64,000 nt of DNA from Pseudonocardia petroleophila (GTDB taxonomy: Bacteria; Actinomycetota; Actinomycetes; Mycobacteriales; Pseudonocardiaceae), in assembly GCF_014235185.1 (NCBI RefSeq), contig NZ_CP060131.1, forward strand, positions 1,185,501-1,249,500, written 5' to 3'. The stretch's first letter is position 1. The number at the start of each line of letters is the position of its first letter. A program made the translations under genes and the position numbers. Below, piece after piece: positions 47,234 to 58,750 of this stretch. Below the pieces are notes generated by a model. That model was not told the origin of the DNA, searched no databases, and worked only from the letters and a program-made list of their open reading frames with translations.

Positions 47234-48369
47234 GGGCCGGCCGCCGTCAGCAGGAGGATCGCGACGTCGTCGGAGAGCGGGCCGCCGTTGAGCGTCTGGA
47301 CGCGCTCGACGAGCCGGGCCGGGAGGTCGTCGGCGGGGGTGCCCGCCTCGTCGACGAGCAGCTCGATCAGACCCTCCGGCCACAGCGGTTCGTCCGGCAC
47401 GGCGCCCTTCCCCTCGATGAGTCCGTCGGTGAACAGCAGCAGCGCCCAGCCGGGGTCGAGGCGCAGCGACTCGGCCTCCCACGCGGCGTCGTCGGAGATG
47501 CCCAGCGGCAGCCCGATCAGCGGCTCCACCTGCGCGGGCGGGTGCAGCGACACGGGGGCCGGATGGCCGGCGAGGCGGACCAGCGCGTCGCCGGACGCCT
47601 CGATGAGGACCGTGCAGACCGTGGTGAACAGCGTCGGGTCGTGGCGCTCGCTGACCAGGACCTGCTGCAGCTTGGGCAGCACCTGCGGCTCGTCGACGCC
47701 CGCGAGCACCAGAGCCCGCCACGACACCCGCAGCAGCGCACCGAGCGCCGCCTCGTCGGGGCCGTGGCCGCAGACGTCGCCGATGATCGCGTGGACGGTG
47801 CCGTCCGGGCCGCGGACGGCGTCGTAGAAGTCGCCGCCGAGCACCGCGCGGGCGCGCCCGGACCGGTAGAACGACCGCGCGCGGACGGGGCTGCCCGCCA
47901 GCAGCGGCGTCGGGAGCAGGCCGCGTTCCAGGCGCGTGGCCTCCGCGGCGACCAGCCGCTCCTCGCGCAGGCGCAGCGCGCTGGTCTCGGCGCGGCGGCG
48001 CTCCACGGCGTAGCGGATCGCGCGGATCAGCACCGGGCCGTCGACCTTGCCCTTGACCAGGTAGTCCTGTGCCCCGGCCGCGACGGCGGCGACACCGAGG
48101 TGCTCGTCGTCGAGTCCGGTGAGCACGCAGACCGCGGCGCCGGGATCGGACCGCAGGATGGCATGCAGGCCCTCCAGCCCGTTCGTGCCGGGGAGGTTGA
48201 GGTCGAGCAGGACGCACTCGCAGTCGGCCAGCAGCTCACCGTCGGCGACCTCGGCCAGCGAGACCGCGACCGTCAGGCGCAGGTCCGGATCGACCTCGGC
48301 CAGCAGCTCACCCACGAGGAAGGCGTCGCCGGGGTCGTCCTCGACCAGGAGTACCGCTCGCCCGCCCAC
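47230..48369 (-). CDS. Receiver-PP2C (RsbU-type) phosphatase
   Basis: A 379-residue protein. An N-terminal receiver with DLNLPG (Asp about 57) and KGKVDG is joined by a coiled coil to a PP2C/SpoIIE phosphatase (about 165-379; [33 protein letters not shown]). Such enzymes dephosphorylate anti-anti-sigma proteins. The three genes form a phosphorelay: kinase, short regulator, phosphatase output. No partner anti-sigma factor is adjacent. Confidence 0.9.
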   Translation of the reverse strand: MGGRAVLLVEDDPGDAFLVGELLAEVDPDLRLTVAVSLAEVADGELLADCECVLLDLNLPGTNGLEGLHAILRSDPGAAVCVLTGLDDEHLGVAAVAAGAQDYLVKGKVDGPVLIRAIRYAVERRRAETSALRLREERLVAAEATRLERGLLPTPLLAGSPVRARSFYRSGRARAVLGGDFYDAVRGPDGTVHAIIGDVCGHGPDEAALGALLRVSWRALVLAGVDEPQVLPKLQQVLVSERHDPTLFTTVCTVLIEASGDALVRLAGHPAPVSLHPPAQVEPLIGLPLGISDDAAWEAESLRLDPGWALLLFTDGLIEGKGAVPDEPLWPEGLIELLVDEAGTPADDLPARLVERVQTLNGGPLSDDVAILLLTAAGP

Positions 48370-49041
48370 CTAGCTGCCGACCGCCGCACCCAGAACGGAG
48401 GTGAACAGCACGAGACCGTCGTCGGACGGACCCGTCAGGGGGTCGATGGCGTGCTCGGGGTGCGGCATCAGGCCGACCACCCGCCCGTCAGCCGAGGAGA
48501 TGCCCGCGATGTCGGCGAGTGCACCGTTGGGGTTGCCGCCGAGGTAGCGGAACGTGACCCGCCCCTCCCCCTCCAGCCGCGCGACCGTCTCGGCGTCGGC
48601 GACGAACCTGCCCTCGCCCGACTTGAGCGGCACCAGGACCTCCTGGCCCGCCGTGGCGGCCCCGGTCCACGCGGTGGCGGTCGACTCGATCCGCAGCCGC
48701 TGGTCGCGGCAGACGAAGTGCAGCCCGGAGTTGCGGACGAGCGCCCCCGGCAGCAGCCCCGCCTCGCACAGGATCTGGAAGCCGTTGCAGATGCCGAGCA
48801 CCGGCAGCCCGCGCCCGGCAGCCGCCTTCACCTCGGCCATGATCGGCGCGAGGCTCGCGATGGCGCCGGCGCGCAGGTAGTCGCCGTAGGAGAAGCCGCC
48901 GGGGACGACGACCGCGTCCACGCCCAGCAGGTCGTGGTCGGCGTGCCACAGCGCCACCGGCTCGGCGCCCGCGTAGCGCACCGCGCGGGCCGCGTCGACG
49001 TCGTCGAGGGTGCCGGGGAAGGTGATGACCCCGATCCTCAC
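48370..49041 (-). CDS. purQ: Phosphoribosylformylglycinamidine synthase, PurQ subunit
   Basis: A 223-residue class-I glutamine amidotransferase that supplies ammonia to PurL. Nucleophile Cys in VLGICNGFQ and the His-Glu pair in MPHPEHA are present. It overlaps purS by 4 bp. Downstream on the strand is the signalling operon. Confidence 0.96.
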   Translation of the reverse strand: MRIGVITFPGTLDDVDAARAVRYAGAEPVALWHADHDLLGVDAVVVPGGFSYGDYLRAGAIASLAPIMAEVKAAAGRGLPVLGICNGFQILCEAGLLPGALVRNSGLHFVCRDQRLRIESTATAWTGAATAGQEVLVPLKSGEGRFVADAETVARLEGEGRVTFRYLGGNPNGALADIAGISSADGRVVGLMPHPEHAIDPLTGPSDDGLVLFTSVLGAAVGS

Positions 49042-49271
49042 TTGCGCGTCACCACCCAGTCCTCGATCACCGGGTTGGCGAGCAGCTCGCCGGCGATGCG
49101 GTGCAGGGTCGCGTCGTCGATCGCGTCGTCGACGTCGAGCTCGAAGTGCTTGCCCTGCCGCACCTCGGCCACGCCCGCCACGCCGATGCGGCCCAGCGCC
49201 CGCGTGACGGCCTGACCCTGCACGTCGAGGATCTCCGGCTTGGGCATCACGTCCACCACAACTCTGGCCAC
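49038..49271 (-). CDS. purS: Phosphoribosylformylglycinamidine synthase, PurS subunit
   Basis: A 77-residue PurS that dimerises and bridges PurQ and PurL. The family pattern ([28 protein letters not shown]) is clear. It is first in the purSQ pair. Confidence 0.95.
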   Translation of the reverse strand: MARVVVDVMPKPEILDVQGQAVTRALGRIGVAGVAEVRQGKHFELDVDDAIDDATLHRIAGELLANPVIEDWVVTRK

Positions 49272-49293
49272 GGACCAGAGCCTACGGCCCTCC

Positions 49294-50049
49294 TCAGTCG
49301 AGGAACGCGGCGAGCATCGGCAGCAGCAGGTCGACCCGTCGCGGGGCCTGCATGTGGGTGGTCCCGGGCAGGATCGCGAGCTGCGACCCGGGGATCAGCT
49401 CCTGCATCAGCGCACCGTGCGCGGGCACGGTGAAGTCGCGGTCGCCGATCACGATCAGCGTGGGCGCGGTGACGGCCGCGAGCTGCTCGTCGGTCCAGCC
49501 CGTCCAGCCCTTGACGGTGCCCATCGTGCGGCCGGGCAGCGCGTCGAACTGCTCGGGGTGCGGGGACAGGCGGGCGTAGGCCTCGGCCATGTCGGCGAAG
49601 TCCTGCGCCGTCGGCATGATCGGGGAGGTGGCGTAGGTGCTCGGGTCGGCCAGGTCGGGGTGCGCCCCGTCGGGCCGCACGCTGGCCGAGATCGGCACGA
49701 CCGAGAGCAGCCGGTCGGGGTGGCTCACCGCGAGCTCGAGCGCCGTGCCGCCGCCCATGCTGTGGCCCATCACGTGGGCGCGGTCGATGCCGAGGTGGTC
49801 GAGCAGCGCGACGACGTCACCCGCCAGGGCCGCGTAGCTCATGTCCCGGTCGATGTCGGCGGTGCGGCCGTGGGCCTGGAACTCCACCGCGATCACCCGG
49901 TGCCTCTGCGCGAGCGTCGGGATGCTGTCGGCCCAGGTCAGGTCGATGGTCATGACGCCGCCGTGCAGCAGCACCAGCGGCGTGCCCGCGTCGCCGTGGA
50001 TCTCGTAGTACATGTGCAGGCCGTTCACGTCGGCGTATCCGTTGCTCAT
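49294..50049 (-). CDS. Alpha/beta hydrolase
   Basis: A 251-residue alpha/beta-fold hydrolase with the nucleophile elbow GHSMGG (Ser about 95), acid in VIGDRDFTVP and catalytic His in GTTHMQAP. LLHGGVM supplies the oxyanion hole. The substrate is unknown. It lies 22 bp downstream of the purS start side, in the same direction, and divergent from the epimerase-like gene. Confidence 0.85.
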   Translation of the reverse strand: MSNGYADVNGLHMYYEIHGDAGTPLVLLHGGVMTIDLTWADSIPTLAQRHRVIAVEFQAHGRTADIDRDMSYAALAGDVVALLDHLGIDRAHVMGHSMGGGTALELAVSHPDRLLSVVPISASVRPDGAHPDLADPSTYATSPIMPTAQDFADMAEAYARLSPHPEQFDALPGRTMGTVKGWTGWTDEQLAAVTAPTLIVIGDRDFTVPAHGALMQELIPGSQLAILPGTTHMQAPRRVDLLLPMLAAFLD

Positions 50050-50136
50050 GCCCTTCAGACGCCGGCGGTGCCCCGGACTCATCGGCTCTGCGCGAACTCC
50101 CTCGACCGGGTCCGGCCGCGCCGCTGTACTGCCGGT

Positions 50137-51123
50137 ATGGGCAGCTGGCTGGTTCTGGGCGGTACGCGGTTCCTCTCGCGCGCGGTGGCGGCCGAGGCCG
50201 TCGCGCGGGGGCACGAGGTGACGTGCGTGGCGCGCGGGGAGTCCGGGCCGGTGCCCGAGGGGGCGGCGCTCGTCGTCGCGGACCGGGACGTGCCCGGCGC
50301 GCTGGACCCCCTGCGCGGGCGGCGGTTCGACGCGGTGGTCGACGTGGCCACGATGTCGTTCCCCTGGGTGCGCGACGCGCTCGCCGTGATCGACGCCGAC
50401 CACTGGACGTTCGTCTCGACGATCAGCGTCTACGCCGACACCGCGACGCCGGGCCAGGGCGTCGACGCGCCGCTGCTCGACCCGCTGGAGGGCGGCGGCC
50501 CGGCCGACGGCCCGGAGGTCTACGGGGCGGTCAAGGTGGCCTCGGAGGACGCCGTGCGGGCCGGGCACCCCCGTCCGCTCGTGGTGCGGGCGGGCCTGAT
50601 CTGCGGGCCCGGCGACCGCAGCGACCGCTTCGGCTACTGGCCGGCCCGGTTCGCCCGCGGCGGCCCCACCGTCGTCCCGGACGCCCGTGACCAGCCGGCG
50701 CAGATCGTCGACGTGCGGGACCTCGCCGCGTGGATCGTCTCGTCCGGGGAGCGCGGGCTGACCGGGACGTTCGACGGCAGCGGCCCGCGCACGACCCTCG
50801 GCGCGGTGCTCGACGAGATCGCGGCGGCGGTGGGTGCCCCCGACCTGGTCCCGGTGCCGCTCGCCCCCGCCGCGCTGGAGGCCGCCGGGGTGTCCCCGTG
50901 GGCGGGGCCGCGCTCGCTGCCCCTGTGGCTGCCCGACTCCCACGTCGGCATCGCGGCCCGCGACACGTCCCCCGCCGCGGAGGCGGGCCTGGTGTGCCGC
51001 CCGGTCGCCGACACCGCCCGCGCCGCGCTGGAGCACGAGCGCACCCTCGACCCGGCCCGCGCCCGCGGCGCGGGCCTCGCCCCGGACGACGAGCGGGCCC
51101 TCCTCCCCGACCCCCCGCCCTGA
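50137..51123 (+). CDS. NAD-dependent epimerase/dehydratase family protein
   Basis: A 328-residue Rossmann protein. The N-terminal GGTRFLSRAVAAEA is a divergent nucleotide loop, and VYGAVK gives the Tyr-Lys pair of the SDR family. It is the atypical type often labelled NAD-dependent epimerase; the substrate is unknown. Confidence 0.82.
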   Translation: MGSWLVLGGTRFLSRAVAAEAVARGHEVTCVARGESGPVPEGAALVVADRDVPGALDPLRGRRFDAVVDVATMSFPWVRDALAVIDADHWTFVSTISVYADTATPGQGVDAPLLDPLEGGGPADGPEVYGAVKVASEDAVRAGHPRPLVVRAGLICGPGDRSDRFGYWPARFARGGPTVVPDARDQPAQIVDVRDLAAWIVSSGERGLTGTFDGSGPRTTLGAVLDEIAAAVGAPDLVPVPLAPAALEAAGVSPWAGPRSLPLWLPDSHVGIAARDTSPAAEAGLVCRPVADTARAALEHERTLDPARARGAGLAPDDERALLPDPPP

Positions 51124-51147
51124 CCCGCCGGTGGCAGGGTGGCGGTC

Positions 51148-51774
51148 GTGCAGATCACCCACTACGGCCACTCGTGCGTGCTGCTCGACACCGGCGCCGC
51201 GCGACTCCTGATCGACCCCGGCACGTTCTCGGCCGGGTTCGAGTCCCTGACCGGGCTCGACGCCGTCCTCGTCACCCACCAGCACCCCGACCACCTCGAC
51301 CTCGACCGCCTCGCCCCCCTGCTGCGCGCCAACCCCGGCGCCCGGCTGGTCGTCGACACCGGCACGGCGGGTGACCTCGCCGGGACCGACCACGAGGTGA
51401 CCACCCCCGGAGCGGCGCTGGAGGTGGCCGGCGCCCGGATCGAGGTCCTCGGCGGCGAGCACGCGGTGATCCACCCGGACATCCCGGTGATCCCCAACAA
51501 CGCCTACCTCGTCGACGGCACCCACCTGCACCCCGGTGACGCGTTCCCCGCCGTTCCCGTCCCGGTGGACGTGCTCCTGCTGCCCACCGCGGCACCGTGG
51601 CTGAAGGCGTCGGAGTGCGTCGACTACCTCCGCGCGGTCGCCCCCCGCACCGCCGTGCCGATCCACCAGGGCCTGCTGGCCCGGCCGCAGGTGTTCTACG
51701 GCCTGTTCACCGGTCTCGCCCCCGAGGGCACGGCGCTCCGGGTCCTGGACGAGGGCGAGCCCACCACCTTGTGA
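51148..51774 (+). CDS. Metallo-beta-lactamase fold hydrolase (UlaG-like)
   Basis: A protein of about 208 residues with THYGHSCVLLDTG and the zinc motif THQHPDHLD. It belongs to the short MBL type with a UlaG-like outline; a late His (VPIHQG) closes the site. The substrate is unknown. The start may be GTG 51139 or 51148. It follows the epimerase-like gene by about 24 bp. Confidence 0.82.
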   Translation: MQITHYGHSCVLLDTGAARLLIDPGTFSAGFESLTGLDAVLVTHQHPDHLDLDRLAPLLRANPGARLVVDTGTAGDLAGTDHEVTTPGAALEVAGARIEVLGGEHAVIHPDIPVIPNNAYLVDGTHLHPGDAFPAVPVPVDVLLLPTAAPWLKASECVDYLRAVAPRTAVPIHQGLLARPQVFYGLFTGLAPEGTALRVLDEGEPTTL

Positions 51775-51787
51775 CGCGCCCCGCGCG

Positions 51788-52513
51788 TCAGGCGGCGACC
51801 ACGGACGCCGGGAGGCGGTAGGTCACCGGGGTCGCACCGAGGGCGAGGGCCCGGTCGACCGCCGCCAGCGCCGCCTCGACGCGCGCCGGTCGCCTCAGGT
51901 CCTTGGCCCGGACGTTGATCCGGACGACCCCGCCGCGCCGGGCCGTCCGGGCGACCTCGGCCAGCAGCACCCGGCCGCGCCAGGACTCCGCGGCCCGTGC
52001 GTCGTCGGCGACGGGGCGCCGCTCCGCCGAGGCCCGGAACCCGAGCACCCGGGCGCGGGCCGAGCCGGGGCCGTCGAGGCGGTGCACCCCGTTCTCGTCG
52101 GCGTACGCCGTGAAGCCCTGGTCGCGCAGCGCGTCGACGGTCCCCGCCGAGGCGATCCAGCGGGGCGGGACGAACAGGTCGGTGCGCAGGTCGACCGCCC
52201 CGAGGGTGCGCCGGGCCGCGCGCAGCCGCAGCCCGGCCTCGTGCCGCGGCAGCGCGGCGAACTCGGCGCGGCGACCGACCCGGGTGGGTCCGGAGCTGTG
52301 GTCGAAGCCGTGCAGCACGATCGCGTCGCCGCGGTCCCGGCGGCCGTGCAGCCACGTCACCAGCGGCGACGCGGCGAGGCCCTCCTCGAACGGCCCGGGC
52401 CGGAACAGCTGCGACAGCGCCACCCCGCGGGCGTCGAGGGCGTCGGCGAACTCCGCGCCGCGGGGCAGGGAGTCGTCGGTCAGACCGGACAGCGAGACGA
52501 TCAGGCGGGCCAC
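51788..52513 (-). CDS. DUF2334 polysaccharide-deacetylase-like protein
   Basis: A 241-residue protein of the DUF2334 family, related to NodB-type deacetylases. LHGFDHSSG supplies metal-type His/Asp, and FVPPRWIAS and VLGFRAS follow the fold. There is no signal peptide. The substrate is unknown. It is convergent with the MBL gene (13 bp apart). Confidence 0.8.
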   Translation of the reverse strand: MARLIVSLSGLTDDSLPRGAEFADALDARGVALSQLFRPGPFEEGLAASPLVTWLHGRRDRGDAIVLHGFDHSSGPTRVGRRAEFAALPRHEAGLRLRAARRTLGAVDLRTDLFVPPRWIASAGTVDALRDQGFTAYADENGVHRLDGPGSARARVLGFRASAERRPVADDARAAESWRGRVLLAEVARTARRGGVVRINVRAKDLRRPARVEAALAAVDRALALGATPVTYRLPASVVAA

Positions 52514-52571
52514 GCCGCCATGAACGCACGCCCGGGTGAACGCCGACCGACGCCGCGCGGACGGGCGCCGG

Positions 52572-53405
52572 TCAGGACCAGGTCCGTCCGGTGAGCCGCT
52601 CGTAGACCTCGACGTACCGGGCCCGGGTGGCGTCGACGACCTCGGCGGGCACCTCGGGCCCGGGCGGGGTGCGGTCCCAGTCGAGACCGGCCGACCAGTC
52701 GCGCACGAACTGCTTGTCGAAGGAGAACTGCGGCCCGCCCGGCGCCCACCGGTCGGCGGGCCAGTAGCGCGACGAGTCCGAGGTCAGCACCTCGTCGGCC
52801 AGCACGACCTCCCCCGACGGGTCGAGGCCGAACTCCAGCTTCGTGTCGGCGACGAGCAGCCCCTGCGCGGCGGCCGTCTCCGCCCCGCGCGCGTAGACGG
52901 CGAGGGTCAGGTCGCGCACCTGCGCGGCCCGGTCGGCCCCGATCAGCGCCTCGACCTCGGCGAACGACATGAACTCGTCGTGCTCCCCGACGGGCGCCTT
53001 GGTGGTCGGGGTGAAGATCGGCGACGGCAGCTTCGAGCCCTCGACGAGCCCCGGCGGCAGCTCCACCCCGGACACCGACCCGTGCCGCTGGTACTCCTTG
53101 AGCCCCAGCCCGGCCAGGTACCCGCGCGCGATGCACTCGACGGGCAGCATCTCCAGGCGGCGGCAGCGCACCGCGCGCCCGGCGAACTCGGCCGGCACGT
53201 CGGTCGCCGAGATCACGTGGTGCGGCACCAGGTCGCTGAGCTGCTCGAACCACCACAGCGACAGCTGGGTCAGCAGCGCGCCCTTGTCCGGTACGGGTGT
53301 GGGCAGGACGACGTCGTAGATCGAGAGCCGGTCGGAGGCGACCAGCACCAGGTCGTCGCCGTCGGCGTAGACGTCGCGGACCTTGCCCGAGTGCAGGAGG
53401 TTCAC
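52572..53405 (-). CDS. purC: SAICAR synthase
   Basis: A 277-residue enzyme joining CAIR and aspartate with ATP (purine step 8). Motifs SGKVRDVY, ECIARGYLAG, FTPTTKA and LVADTKLEFG are clear. The GTG start overlaps the purB stop by 4 bp. Confidence 0.96.
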   Translation of the reverse strand: MNLLHSGKVRDVYADGDDLVLVASDRLSIYDVVLPTPVPDKGALLTQLSLWWFEQLSDLVPHHVISATDVPAEFAGRAVRCRRLEMLPVECIARGYLAGLGLKEYQRHGSVSGVELPPGLVEGSKLPSPIFTPTTKAPVGEHDEFMSFAEVEALIGADRAAQVRDLTLAVYARGAETAAAQGLLVADTKLEFGLDPSGEVVLADEVLTSDSSRYWPADRWAPGGPQFSFDKQFVRDWSAGLDWDRTPPGPEVPAEVVDATRARYVEVYERLTGRTWS

Positions 53406-54811
53406 AGGATCGCTCCGGGCGAGTAGGCGGCGGCGGACGGGTGCGCGGCGACGATCCCGTCCACCCGGGCGACGACGGCCGCCACCTGCGCCGTGGCCGC
53501 GCCGGTGAAGGCCAACGGGTCGGTCAGCAACGACTCGAACGAGCCCCCCAACCTCTCGTCGGCCGCGAGCCGGGCCATCAGGTCGTTGTCGGACTGGCCC
53601 TTCTCCCGCATCGCCAGCGCGACGCCCACCGCGTGCTCCTTGATCACCTCGTGCGCGGTCTCCCGCCCGACGCCCGCCCGCACCGCGGCCATCAGCACCG
53701 AGGTGGTGGCCAGGAACGGCAGGTAGCGGTCGAGCTCGCGGGCGATGACGGCCGGGTAGGCGCCGAACTCGTCGAGGACGGTGAGCGTGGTCTCGATCAG
53801 CCCGTCGAGGGCGAAGAACGCGTCCGGCAGGGCGACGCGGCGCACCACGGAGTCGGAGACGTCGCCCTCGTTCCACTGCGACCCGGCCAGCTCGCCGGCC
53901 ATCCCGGCGTAGCCGCGGAGCAGGACCATCATCCCGTTGATCCGCTCGGTGGAGCGCGAGTTCATCTTGTGCGGCATCGCCGACGACCCGACCTGGCCGG
54001 GCTGGAAGCCCTCGGTGGCCAGCTCGATGCCGGCCATCAGCCGGATCGTCGTGGCCAGCGAGGAGGGCCCGGCGGCGAGCTGGACCAGCGCGGAGAGCAC
54101 GTCGAAGTCGAGCGAGCGGGGGTAGACCTGGCCGACGCTCGTCATCGTGGCCTCGAAGCCGAGGTGCGACGCGACCCGCGCCTCGAGGTCGGCCAGGCGG
54201 GCGGCGTCGCCGTCGAGGAGGTCCAGCATGTCCTGCGCGGTGCCCATCGGGCCCTTGATCCCGCGCAGCGGGTAGCGCGCCCGCAGCTCCTCCAGCCGGG
54301 CGAACGCGACGAGCAGCTCGTCCGCGGCGCTCGCGAAGCGCTTGCCCAGCGTGGTGGCCTGCGCCGCGACGTTGTGGCTGCGCCCGGCCATCGTCAGCTC
54401 GGCGTTCTCGGCAGCGCGGCGGGCGAGCCGGGCCAGCACGGCGACCGAGCGGTCGCGGACGTGCTCCAGCGAGAGCCGGATCTGCAGCTGCTCGACGTTC
54501 TCGGTGAGGTCGCGGCTGGTCAGTCCCTTGTGCACGTGCTCGTGCCCGGCGAGCGCGTTGAACTCCTCGATCCGCGCCTTCACGTCGTGCCGGGTGACGC
54601 GCTCGCGCGCCGCGATCGAGGCGAGGTCGACGTCGTCGACGACGCGCTCGTAGTCCTCCACCACCCCGTCCGGCACGTCGACGCCGAGATCGCGCTGGGC
54701 CCGCAGCACCGCGATCCACAGCCGGCGCTCCAGGACGATCTTGTTCTCGGGCGACCACAGCGCCACGAGCTCACGGCTCGCGTAGCGGGCGGCCAGCACG
54801 TTGGGGATCAC
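53402..54811 (-). CDS. purB: Adenylosuccinate lyase
   Basis: A 469-residue fumarase-superfamily lyase acting twice in purine synthesis (SAICAR and adenylosuccinate). The signature GSSAMPHKMNSR and LTSRDLTENVEQLQ are present. It is transcribed with purC. Confidence 0.96.
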   Translation of the reverse strand: MIPNVLAARYASRELVALWSPENKIVLERRLWIAVLRAQRDLGVDVPDGVVEDYERVVDDVDLASIAARERVTRHDVKARIEEFNALAGHEHVHKGLTSRDLTENVEQLQIRLSLEHVRDRSVAVLARLARRAAENAELTMAGRSHNVAAQATTLGKRFASAADELLVAFARLEELRARYPLRGIKGPMGTAQDMLDLLDGDAARLADLEARVASHLGFEATMTSVGQVYPRSLDFDVLSALVQLAAGPSSLATTIRLMAGIELATEGFQPGQVGSSAMPHKMNSRSTERINGMMVLLRGYAGMAGELAGSQWNEGDVSDSVVRRVALPDAFFALDGLIETTLTVLDEFGAYPAVIARELDRYLPFLATTSVLMAAVRAGVGRETAHEVIKEHAVGVALAMREKGQSDNDLMARLAADERLGGSFESLLTDPLAFTGAATAQVAAVVARVDGIVAAHPSAAAYSPGAIL

Positions 54812-54835
54812 GTCTGGACACCCTACGTGCGCCGG

Positions 54836-55417
54836 TCAGAGGTGCCGGAGCAGGATCTCGCGGGCCGCCGCCCGTGGGTCGGGATCGGACTCGATGAGCG
54901 CGCTGATCACCGCCCCGTCGACGAGGAACACGAGGTCGCGCAGCGCCTCCGGGGCGAGCGGGCGGCCGGCGCGGCGGAACACGTCGGCGAGCAGGGCGTC
55001 GAGCTCGGGACGCAGCGACCGCATCAGCGGCGCGAGGTACGGGCGGCGGCCGGCCCCGACGAGCCGCTCGTAGCGCAGCAGCACCGCGTCGAGCCCGCCG
55101 TCGCGGGACTCCGGGCCGAGGAGCTGGTCGATCACCAGCTCCACGGCCTCCGCGGTGTCGGGCTCACCCGGGCCCAGCGCGGCGAGCTGCGCGTGGCCCT
55201 CGGCGAGCTCGTCGCGGCTGGTGCGCTCGGCGGCGGCGGTGATGAGGTCGTCGAGGGAGTCGAAGTAGTAGGTCGTGGACGACAGGGGCAGCCCGGCCCG
55301 CTCGGCCACGGCCCGGTGCCGGACCGCGTCGAAACCCCCGGAGCGCAGCAGGGCCGCGGCCGCCGCCACCAGCTCGGCGCGCCGCCGCTCACCCTTCGGC
55401 GTCCCCACGGCGCCCAT
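54836..55417 (-). CDS. TetR-family regulator
   Basis: A 193-residue repressor with N-terminal HTH (GFDAVRHRAVAERAGLPLSSTTYYFDSLDDL). The effector is unknown. It lies 25 bp upstream of purB in the same direction. Confidence 0.88.
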   Translation of the reverse strand: MGAVGTPKGERRRAELVAAAAALLRSGGFDAVRHRAVAERAGLPLSSTTYYFDSLDDLITAAAERTSRDELAEGHAQLAALGPGEPDTAEAVELVIDQLLGPESRDGGLDAVLLRYERLVGAGRRPYLAPLMRSLRPELDALLADVFRRAGRPLAPEALRDLVFLVDGAVISALIESDPDPRAAAREILLRHL

Positions 55418-55437
55418 CCTCCCCTCCGCGCGCAGGG

Positions 55438-56127
55438 TCAGAGGCGGGGGGCGAGGTAGGCGGCCGCGGCGTCCAGACGGCCCGCGAACGGGACCGGGGC
55501 GCCGGGGCCGTCGCCCCGGGAGCTGACGACGACGGTCCCGCCCGACGCCGTCGGCGCCGACGCGCTCGTGCCGCTCACCGGACCGGGCGCCTCACCCGGC
55601 GGCAGGTACTCGACGGAGAGCAGCCCGGCCGTGCCCGCGTCGTCGACCTCCAGGCTGACGCCCCGCTCCCCGCCGGGACGGCAGTCCATCGTCACCGCCC
55701 CCTCGGTGGCCCCGACGACCTCGGGCAGCACCTCCTCCAGGTACGCCCGCAGCGCCGGGTCCTGGCGCTGCGCGCACTCCGTCGTGCCGGGGCCGAGCGG
55801 GGTGCCGGAGAACTCGGACGGGCCGCGCAGCGCGTCGGGCGCCTGCGCCGCCTCGGCCCGGGCCTCCGCGTCGGACGCCGCCCCGGGGGCCGCCGCCGGG
55901 GCCGCGGCCGTCGACGAGGCGTCCCCTCCGGGACCGGGCAGCGCGACCGCCACGCCCACCCCGGTGACGACGAGCAGCGCCATCGCCCCGCCGAGCACGG
56001 CGGAGCGGCGGCGGGCGGTGATCCGCCGGGAGGTCGCGACCACGCGGGCGTGGTCGAACCCGGCCGGCGGCGGGGTCTCCGAGGCGGCCTCGGAGAACAG
56101 CGCGGCCATGCGGTCGTCGTCGGTCAT
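55438..56127 (-). CDS. Membrane protein paired with the SigE-family factor (putative anti-sigma)
   Basis: A 229-residue protein with a short cytoplasmic N-terminus (1 to about 42), one membrane helix (about 43-64), and an extracellular Ala/Pro linker and domain with two cysteines (TTECAQ, TMDCRP) able to form a disulfide. It lacks the zinc motif of ZAS anti-sigma factors. It follows the sigma gene by 12 bp and probably controls it. Confidence 0.72.
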   Translation of the reverse strand: MTDDDRMAALFSEAASETPPPAGFDHARVVATSRRITARRRSAVLGGAMALLVVTGVGVAVALPGPGGDASSTAAAPAAAPGAASDAEARAEAAQAPDALRGPSEFSGTPLGPGTTECAQRQDPALRAYLEEVLPEVVGATEGAVTMDCRPGGERGVSLEVDDAGTAGLLSVEYLPPGEAPGPVSGTSASAPTASGGTVVVSSRGDGPGAPVPFAGRLDAAAAYLAPRL

Positions 56128-56139
56128 CGCAGTCTCCTC

Positions 56140-56703
56140 TCAGCCGGCGGGTCGCAGGTCGTCGAGCGTGTCGCCGAGCACCGCGCGGAGCGCGGCGAGC
56201 CCGTGCGAGGTCTGGCTCTTCACGGTGCCCTCGGAGCAGCCCAGCGCCGCGGCGGTGCCTGCGACGTCGAGCCCCTCGAGGTAGCGCAGCACCAGCACGG
56301 CGCGCTGGCGCGGGGGGACGGAGCGCAGCCCGTCGACGAGGACGTGCCGCGTGGCCACCCCGTCGGTGGCGGACGCGACGGAACCCGCCTCCACGACGTC
56401 GGTGAACCGCTCCCGCCGCCACGGCCGGCGCGACTCGTCGACGACGGAGCGCACGAGCGTGCGGCGCATCCACGCGTCGAGCGCGTCCTTGTCGCGGATC
56501 CAGCGCCAGTGCCGGTGCAGCGCCACGAACGCGGCCTGCGCGTGGTCGTCGGCGCGGTGCCAGTCGCCGCAGAGCAGGTACGCGGTGCGGCGCACGGCGT
56601 CGCGGCGCGCGCGGAAGTAGGCCTCGAACTCCGCTTCGGCGGCCTGGTCCAACGCGGTTCCCTCCTCCCCGTTCGCCGACAGGACGGGCGTGCGGGCGGA
56701 CAC
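56140..56703 (-). CDS. SigE-family RNA polymerase sigma factor
   Basis: A protein of about 187 residues of the small SigE-type ECF group. Region 2 is FEAYFRARRDAVRRTAYLLCGDWHRADDHAQAAFVALHRHW and region 4 is VPPRQRAVLVLRYLEGLDVAGTAAALGCSEGTVKSQTSHGLAAL. GTG 56703 is chosen; earlier starts lie outside the conserved region. The target promoter was not identified. Confidence 0.88.
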   Translation of the reverse strand: MSARTPVLSANGEEGTALDQAAEAEFEAYFRARRDAVRRTAYLLCGDWHRADDHAQAAFVALHRHWRWIRDKDALDAWMRRTLVRSVVDESRRPWRRERFTDVVEAGSVASATDGVATRHVLVDGLRSVPPRQRAVLVLRYLEGLDVAGTAAALGCSEGTVKSQTSHGLAALRAVLGDTLDDLRPAG

Positions 56704-56804
56704 GGTTGCACGCCGCCGCGAGCTTCCCCCGATCGGCCCAATGTCGTGACCGGACCGTGACCCTGACGCGACCGCGGCGAGTCCCCCTGGTTGAATCGAC
56801 CGCT

Positions 56805-57962
<1,158 letters not shown>

Positions 57963-58750
57963 TCGTCCGCAGCTCGGCCAGCACCAGCCCCAGCCGGCCC
58001 TCGACGTCCTGGATGTCGTCCTCGAGCTCGTCGCCGATCCGCTCCCCCGCCTTGCGCAGGTTCTCCACGAACCAGCTCGCGATCGACGCCGTCACGACGC
58101 CGAGCAGCGCGATCCCGGCGACCATCAGCGAGCCCGCGACGACCCGCCCCTCGAACGTCACCGGATAGCGGTCGCCGTAGCCGACGGTGGAGATCGTCGT
58201 CAGCGTCCACCACACCGCGTCACCGAAGGTCGTGATCGACGCGTCCGGGGCGTCGCGCTCGGCGTCGAGCACCGCGAGCGAGGCGACGAACCCGACCAGC
58301 GCCACCGTCCCGACGACGTAGAACACGACGCGGCCGCGCACGTCGTCGCGGAGCTGGCGGTTGAGCACGCTGATCACGGTGATCACCCGCAGCGCCCGGA
58401 GCTGGCGGAACATCGGCAGCAGCAGGATCGCGAGGTCCAGCAGGTGGGTGCGGACGAACCGCCACCGGTCGTGCGCCAGCGAGATCCGCACCAGGTAGTC
58501 GAGGCCGAACAGCGCCCAGACCCCGGTCACGACCGCCTCCAGCACGATGGCCCCCGGCTCGCCGATCGCGGGGTCGAGCACCTGCCAGGCGTACGCCACG
58601 AGGAACAGCACCGCGAGGCCCGTGAGCCACCAGTCCACCCGCCGGTCCCAGGCCTCGATGCGCGGCTCACCGTCCATGGCGCGGGACAGTACCGATGCCC
58701 GGCCGGGAACCGTCCCGGTCCGGCTCCGCGCAGGCCCGTGCCCGGAGCCG

